From Gemmatimonadota bacterium (GTDB taxonomy: Bacteria > Gemmatimonadota > Gemmatimonadetes > Gemmatimonadales > GWC2-71-9): a DNA stretch of 5,178 nt. The position numbers and the translations under genes were made by a program. Below are positions 1-5,178 of this stretch, piece by piece. The stretch covers positions 1 through 5,178 of the forward strand of contig JANYCP010000386.1 of the NCBI GenBank assembly GCA_025360265.1, in the 5' to 3' direction. The notes below the pieces were generated by a model. It worked only from the letters and a program-made list of their open reading frames with translations. It had not been told where the DNA came from and did no database searches. The number at the start of each line of letters is the position of its first letter. Within the stretch, counting starts at the first letter, position 1.

Positions 1-1
1 C

Positions 2-2770
2 TTCCTGCATGTGTTCACTCGTGACAACACGAATGATGGTGACGGCTGGGATACCCGCCTGCATTACATCCCTGCCGGCGCGAACATGGGCTATCCCATG
101 CTCTACATGAACTTCCCCGCCGAGCATATGCCGTCGCTTGCGGACTACGGCGCCGGTGCCGGTACCGGTGGACTCTGGGTGCACGATCCGGGAATGCCCG
201 CGGGTTATGGCAATGCGCTGTACACCGGCGACTGGACCGTCAATAGGGTGTTGCGCCACCCGCTGACACCTAGCGGTGCGAGTTTTTTGATTGCACAGGA
301 AACCTTCCTCGATATTCCGCATCCGTCCGACATGGCGATGGACGGCCAGTCGAACATGTTCATCGCATCATTGTCCGGCGGCTCGTTCAACTACATCGGC
401 GACAGCGTCGGCTATGTGGTGCGAGTGTCGCCGTCTGGTGCGGCGACAAGACCTTTCGATCCGACAAAACTCAACGACGCAGCGCTGCGCGCCGCATTGC
501 TGGGTCCGAATGCGTCCATTCGCCTGCAGGCACAGCGCGAGCTGCTGCGCCGCCCGGTAAAGCCGACGACCAGTGCCGCCCTTCAGGCGGCGATGCTTGA
601 CGCCAAGCAACCGGCATACGCGCGAGTGGCGGCAATGTTCACGTTGCGGCAGATGATCGGCGCCAAGGCGCAAGCGGCCTTGATCAAGGCCGCTGCGGAT
701 CCTGCGATTCGTGACCTGGCGATCCGCGCACTGGTGGACGACAAGGCAACGGCGGCGAAGGTGCCGACGGCTTTCCTGGTGCGGGCTCTCGCCGATTCAT
801 CACCGGCGGTTCAGCTCCAGGCGATTGCCGCGTTGGTGCGGCAAGGGGCAACCAGTTCGGCGCCCTCGATCGTGCCGCTTACCGGTAGCAGCGATGCTGC
901 CGTGGCGCACATTGCGGTGAACGCATTGGTGACGCTCCATGCGGTCGAGGCGGCGCTTGATGGCATGGCATCGGCGATACCGGCGGTACGCACCGGATCG
1001 CTGCGCGTGCTCCAGCAGATTCACGAGCCGGCTGTTGTCGCCCGCCTGATTGCTGCGCCGCCACAACGAGACGTCGCGCTGGCTCTCGCGCGGCTCTACC
1101 ACCGCGAGGCCGACTGGAAGGGAGATTGGTGGGGGACGCGGCCGTTCTTCGCTGGGCCGTATTTCGCCGGCGTTACCTGGGAATCGAGTCCGCAGATCGC
1201 GACGGCGCTCAAGTCGGCCTTGAGTGCAGTCCGCGTTGCCGAGCTCCCGGGCATGGTTGATGACTACGTCAAGAATCGCGTCCTGCCGCAGGGGACGTTG
1301 CCGTTATTCATGGCGGTCGTTGACACCCGATCGGCCGGTGCCGACGAACTGGTCGATGCATTCGTTGGCAAGGACGAAGTCGATGCGACGGCGGTCCCGC
1401 TGCTGAACCGCCTCGATGCGATCAGTCCGGCGATGCACGTCGGCGTGGCGAAGCTGCTTGCCGCGGAGAAAGGTGTCTCCGATGCGACCTTTCCGCTGGT
1501 TCGCGCGGCGGCACTGGATGTACGCGTCGACTCCTCGGTGCGTGGCAAGATGGTGAATGCCATCGCGCAACTATCAGGTCGCGGAGCGTTCGACCGGATC
1601 ACCGGGATCATGGCGCAGCTGAATCCGCCGGCAGTGAGCGGCGCACCGGCGAGCACCAACGATGTGGAAGTTGCATGGCGGCGATATATCGGTGATCGCA
1701 AGCGGCAAACAGAGCTCGACAATTTCATCACCCTCACCCGCAACGGTACGCCAGCGGAACGCACGCTGGCGTTTGCCGTGCTGATCCAGAGCGTCCGGAC
1801 GGCGCGCACGCCAGCGGATGTTGCGGCAAAGGTGCGCCCGGTGCTTGATGCGGCATGGAGTGAGCCACTATTCGCACCGCGACTGGTGGATGCCATCGTC
1901 ATCATGCGGCTCGAGGCGCAGTACAAGGAGCGACTCGATGCCTGGGACAAGCGTCCGGCACCGACGCTGCCGGTGGCGATGGATTGGGTGCAGCTGTTCA
2001 ACGGGAAGGATCTTGGTGGCTGGGACGTCAAGTTCACCGGTCATCCCGTGGGCGAAAACTTCAACAACTCCTTCCGGGTCGAGGATGGCTTGCTCAAGCT
2101 GCGCTACGATCAGTGGAAGGCGCCATTCAAGGACGAGTTCGGCCACCTGTTCACCAAGCAGTCGTATTCCTACTATCTGATCGCGGTGGAATACCGTTTC
2201 GTCGGCGAACAGGCAAAGGGAGCCGAGTCGCTTGGCTGGGCCGTTCGCAACAACGGCGTGATGATTCATTCGCAATCGGCGGCGAGCATGGGGTTGGACC
2301 AGGATTTCCCGATCTCGATGGAATTGCAGCTACTTGGTGGTCTCGGCCAGGGAAAACGTCCCAATGGTTCGCTCTGCACACCGGGCACCGACATCGAGAT
2401 GGGCGGCAAGCGTGTGACCACGCATTGCATCACGTCGCTATCGCAGACGTACGATGGCGATCAATGGGTCCGCGTCGAGGGATTGGTGCTTGGTGATTCG
2501 ATCATCCGTCACATTGTGAATGGCGATACGGTGCTGACCTATTCCAAGCCGCAGATGGGTGGCGGCAACGCGAACCACACCAATCCCGGCGTGCTGATCG
2601 AAGGGAAGCCCCTGCGTGAAGGATTCATCGCGCTGCAGGCTGAGACGGCGCCGATAGATTTTCGCAAGGTGGAGATCGTCAACTTGATGGGGTGCATGGA
2701 TCCGCAGGATCCGGGGTATCGTCCGTACTTCGTGAAGCCAGATCCGGCTGCCTGCAAGAAAAAGAACTGA
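2..2770 (+). CDS. Multidomain sugar-dehydrogenase-like propeller / HEAT repeat / 3-keto-disaccharide hydrolase (DUF1080) protein, 5' partial
   Basis: The reading frame is open from base 2 to the TGA at 2768-2770; the true start lies upstream, so the GTG at 11 is not the start. Residues below count from base 2. Residues 1 to about 150 resemble the last blades of the glucose/sorbosone dehydrogenase-like beta-propeller of PVC-type 'membrane-bound dehydrogenases' (RDNTNDGDGWDTR, GYPMLY, then LYTGDW and a final VGYVVRVSP). Residues about 157-367 are alanine/leucine-rich HEAT-type helix pairs starting with SIRLQAQRELLRRP. WWGTRPFFAGPYF follows at 376-388, a motif I know from related proteins. Residues about 390-658 are helical without a recognised domain. 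Residues about 660-895 are DUF1080: LFNGKDLGGW at the front, RNNGV at 749-753, and CTPGTD and THC around 792-809. The only cysteines are 792, 809, 898 and 918, so there is no CxxCH haem site. DUF1080 members cleave 3-keto-glycosides; the propeller presumably oxidises a sugar, but its catalytic part is missing from the window. The next gene overlaps the stop codon. Confidence 0.88.
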   Translation, partial: FLHVFTRDNTNDGDGWDTRLHYIPAGANMGYPMLYMNFPAEHMPSLADYGAGAGTGGLWVHDPGMPAGYGNALYTGDWTVNRVLRHPLTPSGASFLIAQETFLDIPHPSDMAMDGQSNMFIASLSGGSFNYIGDSVGYVVRVSPSGAATRPFDPTKLNDAALRAALLGPNASIRLQAQRELLRRPVKPTTSAALQAAMLDAKQPAYARVAAMFTLRQMIGAKAQAALIKAAADPAIRDLAIRALVDDKATAAKVPTAFLVRALADSSPAVQLQAIAALVRQGATSSAPSIVPLTGSSDAAVAHIAVNALVTLHAVEAALDGMASAIPAVRTGSLRVLQQIHEPAVVARLIAAPPQRDVALALARLYHREADWKGDWWGTRPFFAGPYFAGVTWESSPQIATALKSALSAVRVAELPGMVDDYVKNRVLPQGTLPLFMAVVDTRSAGADELVDAFVGKDEVDATAVPLLNRLDAISPAMHVGVAKLLAAEKGVSDATFPLVRAAALDVRVDSSVRGKMVNAIAQLSGRGAFDRITGIMAQLNPPAVSGAPASTNDVEVAWRRYIGDRKRQTELDNFITLTRNGTPAERTLAFAVLIQSVRTARTPADVAAKVRPVLDAAWSEPLFAPRLVDAIVIMRLEAQYKERLDAWDKRPAPTLPVAMDWVQLFNGKDLGGWDVKFTGHPVGENFNNSFRVEDGLLKLRYDQWKAPFKDEFGHLFTKQSYSYYLIAVEYRFVGEQAKGAESLGWAVRNNGVMIHSQSAASMGLDQDFPISMELQLLGGLGQGKRPNGSLCTPGTDIEMGGKRVTTHCITSLSQTYDGDQWVRVEGLVLGDSIIRHIVNGDTVLTYSKPQMGGGNANHTNPGVLIEGKPLREGFIALQAETAPIDFRKVEIVNLMGCMDPQDPGYRPYFVKPDPAACKKKN

Positions 2771-3249
2771 TGCGGCGATCCGTCTGGCTTGCGGTTGCCT
2801 GTTCCGTGTATTTGGCTGCGCCAGTGCCGGGCCAGGCTGCTGCAGCTGCTCCAGCGGCGACCATACCGGTGGGTGCCGATGGCGCGAAGATCTTCGCCGT
2901 CACATGTGCTGCATGTCACCTCGTGACCGGACTCGGCACCGAAGGCAAGATTCCACCGCTGGCCGGGAGCGAGTGGGTCACCGGCAACGAGACGCGGCTG
3001 GTTCGGATCGTACTGCACGGACTCACGGGCGATGTTGAGGTGCAGGGCGAAGTGTTCAACGGCGCAATGCCGACCTGGGGCGGCGCCTTCAGCGACGAGC
3101 AGATTGCGTCGGTGCTTTCATTCGTGCGCCGATCGTGGGGGAACAAGGCTCCACCGATTACCTCAGAAACTGTAGCGCGAGTCCGTGCCGCGACACCATC
3201 GCGCAGGCTGCCGTGGACTGTGAAGGAGTTATTGCAGCGAGCTAACTGA
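2770..3249 (+). CDS. Small exported c-type cytochrome (class I, mono-haem)
   Basis: This 159-residue protein carries one covalent haem site, C46-A-A-C49-H50, preceded by the usual small-cytochrome pattern DGAKIFAVTCAACH. The likely sixth ligand is M100 in NGAMPTWGG, followed by the closing helix SDEQIASVLSFVRRSW. Residues 1 to about 23 form a Sec signal peptide (MRRSVWLAVACSVYLAAP, cleavage near GQA), so it should work in the periplasm. The ATG at 2770 was chosen because it overlaps the upstream TGA as TGATG and gives the signal peptide directly; an earlier in-frame ATG at 2692 would add 26 polar residues that read through the previous gene. The upstream purine-rich stretch AAGAAAAAGAA is only a weak ribosome site, so translation is probably coupled to the preceding gene. 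By position it is a candidate electron acceptor for the dehydrogenase-like domain upstream, which lacks its own haem motif. That role is inference; a generic respiratory shuttle is the alternative. Confidence 0.9.
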   Translation: MRRSVWLAVACSVYLAAPVPGQAAAAAPAATIPVGADGAKIFAVTCAACHLVTGLGTEGKIPPLAGSEWVTGNETRLVRIVLHGLTGDVEVQGEVFNGAMPTWGGAFSDEQIASVLSFVRRSWGNKAPPITSETVARVRAATPSRRLPWTVKELLQRAN

Positions 3250-3262
3250 ACCAACGATTCAC

Positions 3263-3268
3263 GAGGAA
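3263..3268 (+). promoter_or_regulatory. Shine-Dalgarno site of the M24 peptidase gene
   Basis: GAGGAA lies in the 22-base gap after the cytochrome stop. Its GAGG core ends five bases before the ATG at 3272, which supports that start and the signal peptide it gives. The rest of the gap holds no hairpin or promoter that I can see. Confidence 0.65.
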
Positions 3269-3271
3269 CCA

Positions 3272-4810
3272 ATGCGCATTCGACTTGCTCTCGCCAGCTC
3301 CCTTTTTGTCGCGACCACTGCAACCGCGCAGCTTCCGATGGCGGATCACGCCGCGAAGCGACAGGTCGTGCTTGACGCGATGACGCATGACGGAATCATC
3401 TTTGTCGAAGGTACGGTCGCGCCGCCGCGCGAGGACCAGACGTTCATCCAGTCGCAGAACTTCCAGGCGCTCACCGGAATCCTGCAGCCCGGGTCAGCAC
3501 TGGTCATGTGGCGCAAGGGAGCGGCCACGGGCCAGCGCATCATCGTGCCCGCCAAGCCGGCGTACGCATGGGAAGGGGACCAGATCGGGCCGGTCGAAGC
3601 CACCGCGATCATGGGCATCCCGGCGTTGCCATCGGGTTCGCTACGGGCGTTGCTCGACACGCTCGACGCGACCCACTCCAAGGTGTACCTGCTGGCCCAG
3701 GACGCTGGGTGGCCGGGACTCTCCACGCAACTGAAATCTGTGGTGGGCGACAGCGGTGTGATCGGTGGTGGCCGCATCGGACGCGGTGCGGCGACGAACG
3801 TGGCGATTGGCGGTGCGCGCGGTGCTGGGGCGCCGCCCGCGGCGCCGCCAGAAAACGAGTTGGCCGCGATCACCCGTGCGATGAGCCAGGCTCGCGCCAA
3901 GAAGACCGACGCAGAGATCGCGTTGATTCGTCGTGCGGCACAGATTTCCACTCTCGGCCACATCGCTGCAATGCGATATGCCTATCCGGGAGTGTCGGAG
4001 TACGAATTGCGCGGGCAAGTCGAGGGCGCATTCCTCACCGCAGGTGGTGAGCGACTCGGTTATCCATCCATCGTGGGCGCCGGAGCAAATTCGACGTACT
4101 TGCACTACAGCGCCGACACTTCCATGTCGAAGCCTGGCGACGTCGTGGTGATTGATGCGGCAACGGATTACAAGGGATACTCCGCCGACGTGACGCGCAC
4201 CTTTCCCGTCAATGGAAAATTCTCACCGGCGCAGAAGATCATTTACAGCGCTGTACTCGCCGCGCAAACGGCGGCGGCAAAGCTGGTGAAGCCGGGCGCC
4301 CGGATGACGGAGCTTAATGCGGCAGCGGATTCGGCCTTGTGGCGTGGGCTCATCCTGGCGGGCCTGGTTGACTCTATGGGCGCGACGTATGTACCGTCTG
4401 GCGGCGGCGGTGGACGTGGTGGCCTGGCGGCTGTTGGCGCTGGAACTCAGAGCCAGTTGCGACTCTTCTATTTCCACGGCCTCAGCCATGGAATCGGGTT
4501 GAACGTGCATGACCCGAACTACACGGAGAATGGCGCGCTGGTGGTTAACAGCGTGTTCACAATCGAACCAGGACTCTACGTGCGTCCGAGCACGCTCGAT
4601 ATGGTGGCGGATGTTCCGGCGAACGCGGCGTTTCGCGATCGGCTCAAGAAGATGATGCCCAAGTACAGCGGAATCGGCACGCGGATCGAGGATGATTTCC
4701 TGGTCACGCCAACTGGCGTGGACTGCCTGTCGTGCGCCTCACCGCGCACCATCGCAGAGGTTGAATCGATCACTGGCAAAGGTGCGCCAAAGGTCAAACC
4801 GAAGCACTAG
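3272..4810 (+). CDS. Exported M24 family metallopeptidase, Xaa-Pro aminopeptidase (aminopeptidase P) type
   Basis: The 512-residue product begins with a Sec signal peptide (MRIRLALASSLFVATTATAQ, cleavage near residue 19 or 20). Residues about 25-160 match an aminopeptidase P N-terminal domain (DGIIFVEG, FIQSQNFQALTGI). Residues about 195-500 are the pita-bread M24 fold. All five dinuclear metal ligands are visible: D295 (VVVIDAATDYKGYSADVTRTF), D306, H406 (FHGLSHGIGL), E432 (TIEPGLY) and E473 (GTRIEDDFLVT). The supporting histidines H278 (LHY), H402 and H413 are also present, with the D295-D306, H402-H406 and H406-H413 spacings typical of E. coli PepP. The enzyme should release N-terminal residues from peptides with proline at position two, outside the cytoplasm. 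Two low-complexity inserts stand out: a Gly/Ala/Pro linker at about 164-194 between the domains, and a glycine-rich loop at about 376-391 just before the H402/H406 motif. A related M24 specificity such as prolidase cannot be ruled out. Confidence 0.92.
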   Translation: MRIRLALASSLFVATTATAQLPMADHAAKRQVVLDAMTHDGIIFVEGTVAPPREDQTFIQSQNFQALTGILQPGSALVMWRKGAATGQRIIVPAKPAYAWEGDQIGPVEATAIMGIPALPSGSLRALLDTLDATHSKVYLLAQDAGWPGLSTQLKSVVGDSGVIGGGRIGRGAATNVAIGGARGAGAPPAAPPENELAAITRAMSQARAKKTDAEIALIRRAAQISTLGHIAAMRYAYPGVSEYELRGQVEGAFLTAGGERLGYPSIVGAGANSTYLHYSADTSMSKPGDVVVIDAATDYKGYSADVTRTFPVNGKFSPAQKIIYSAVLAAQTAAAKLVKPGARMTELNAAADSALWRGLILAGLVDSMGATYVPSGGGGGRGGLAAVGAGTQSQLRLFYFHGLSHGIGLNVHDPNYTENGALVVNSVFTIEPGLYVRPSTLDMVADVPANAAFRDRLKKMMPKYSGIGTRIEDDFLVTPTGVDCLSCASPRTIAEVESITGKGAPKVKPKH

Positions 4811-4814
4811 GAGG
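4809..4814 (+). promoter_or_regulatory. Strong Shine-Dalgarno site overlapping the M24 stop codon
   Basis: AGGAGG shares its first two bases with the TAG stop of the peptidase gene. Two in-frame ATGs follow directly, at 4817 and 4820. The site ends two bases before the first and five before the second, so 4820 is the better-spaced start. The overlap of stop codon and ribosome site suggests translational coupling. Confidence 0.75.
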
Positions 4815-4819
4815 GGATG

Positions 4820-5178
4820 ATGCGCCCTTCGTTTGCGTTGCTTGCTGCAGTCGTGTCCGCGTTGCCTGCGGGCGCTCAAGCGGTCCGGCCCGACTCCGGC
4901 CAATTCACGATTTACAAGCTTCAGCATGTGGTTGGTGCGGAGACGTGGACGCGATCCAGCGGGCCGACAGCCACGCTGGTGGCTGAGTGGGCGTTTCGCT
5001 ATCTCGGCAGCAATGTGTCGGTGCACGATACGCTGGCGATGCAAGCGGATGGCACGCCGATCCACTTTGGCGCACATGGGCAGACCTCGACGCTGACCAG
5101 CGTCAACGTCGATGTTGACGTGCCAGTGGGCAGCCGAGTCGATCGATTTTTCACTACGACACATTATCCGCCGGCCGC
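4820..5178 (+). CDS. Exported protein of uncertain function, 3' partial; possibly the N-terminal domain of an amidohydrolase
   Basis: The frame stays open to the right edge, giving the first 119 residues. The start was taken at 4820 from its spacing to the ribosome site; 4817 would add one methionine. Residues 1-19 form a signal peptide (MRPSFALLAAVVSALPAGAQ), so the product is exported. The mature part begins DSGQFTIYKLQHVVGAETW and continues in alternating hydrophobic/polar strands (TATLVAEWAFRYLG, SVHDTLAMQADGTPIHF, TSTLTSVNVDVDV), which looks like an all-beta domain. This Phe-x-(I/L)-Tyr-Lys...G-x-E-x-(Y/W) opening resembles, from memory, the beta-rich leader found before the metal-dependent amidohydrolase domain in some large exported Acidobacteriota and Gemmatimonadota proteins. 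No catalytic motif (such as HxH) lies inside the window, so that is a weak inference. It follows the peptidase gene by nine bases and is likely cotranscribed. Confidence 0.8.
   Translation, partial: MRPSFALLAAVVSALPAGAQAVRPDSGQFTIYKLQHVVGAETWTRSSGPTATLVAEWAFRYLGSNVSVHDTLAMQADGTPIHFGAHGQTSTLTSVNVDVDVPVGSRVDRFFTTTHYPPA

Noticed and set aside
1748..1772. Perfect 8-base inverted repeat (ACGCCAGC / GCTGGCGT, 9-base loop), with ACGCCAGCGGA repeated at 1807-1817
   Set aside because: It lies deep inside the coding frame, where both copies encode Thr-Pro-Ala with common codons; no T-run or gene boundary, so it is neither a terminator nor an obvious element.
1264..2037. Long antisense open frame of 257 codons on the minus strand
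   Set aside because: It mirrors the codon pattern of the plus-strand gene in GC-rich DNA, is Ser/Arg/Thr-rich with no recognisable motif, and the plus strand carries clear domains there.
2692..2769. Upstream in-frame ATG that would lengthen the cytochrome by 26 residues
   Set aside because: The extension overlaps the DUF1080 gene, encodes polar residues, and would bury the clear signal peptide that starts at 2770.
2791..2802. Possible lipoprotein cysteine (VAC, residue 11) in the cytochrome signal peptide
   Set aside because: The position -3 residue is Ala rather than Leu, the cysteine sits in the middle of the hydrophobic core, and a normal Sec cleavage region follows near residue 23.
3250..3271. 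Intergenic gap checked for a terminator or promoter
   Set aside because: Only 22 bases, with no stem-loop plus T-run and no -35/-10 pair; it holds just the ribosome site.
3346..3963. Antisense open frame of 205 codons opposite the M24 gene
   Set aside because: Its composition is a by-product of the GC-rich coding strand; no ribosome site or motif, and the plus-strand product is unambiguous.
5101..5120. Perfect 7-base inverted repeat (CGTCAAC / GTTGACG, 6-base loop)
   Set aside because: Inside an open coding frame encoding alternating Val/Asp residues; the repeat of Val-Asp codons explains it, and no promoter or operator context is seen.

Overview
The window is a GC-rich (by eye about 60 to 65 %), densely packed plus-strand gene cluster with four genes. 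The first is cut off at the left edge and the last at the right edge. Three visible N-termini have Sec-type signal peptides, two of them with a cleavage region ending in Ala-Gln (ATAQ, AGAQ). The first gene has the sugar-dehydrogenase-like propeller plus HEAT plus DUF1080 style common in Planctomycetota, Verrucomicrobiota, Acidobacteriota and Gemmatimonadota. I infer a Gemmatimonadota-like or Acidobacteriota-like free-living heterotroph. No rRNA or other taxonomic marker is present to prove this.

Layout: (1) 2-2770 is the C-terminal 922 residues of a large multidomain protein: the end of a glucose/sorbosone-dehydrogenase-like beta-propeller, then HEAT-type helical repeats with a WWGTRP signature, a long helical region, and a C-terminal 3-keto-disaccharide hydrolase (DUF1080) domain with a short cysteine-containing tail. 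(2) 2770-3249 is a small exported class I-type c-cytochrome whose start codon overlaps the previous stop by one base. (3) 3272-4810 is an exported M24 metallopeptidase (Xaa-Pro aminopeptidase type) with all five metal ligands. (4) 4820 to the right edge is the start of another exported protein, perhaps the N-terminal accessory domain of an amidohydrolase.

The gene spacings are a 1-base overlap, 22 bases and 9 bases, with no terminator or promoter visible between genes, so one transcript is likely. A reasonable working model for genes 1 and 2 is extracytoplasmic sugar or glycoside oxidation coupled to cleavage of the 3-keto product, with electrons handed to the small cytochrome. Genes 3 and 4 would add peptide or amide breakdown in the same compartment. 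The fusion and the overlap are seen directly; the electron-transfer and pathway coupling is inference. There is no stretch over 300 bases without a gene, and I saw no RNA gene, mobile element, CRISPR array or phage/defence signature.
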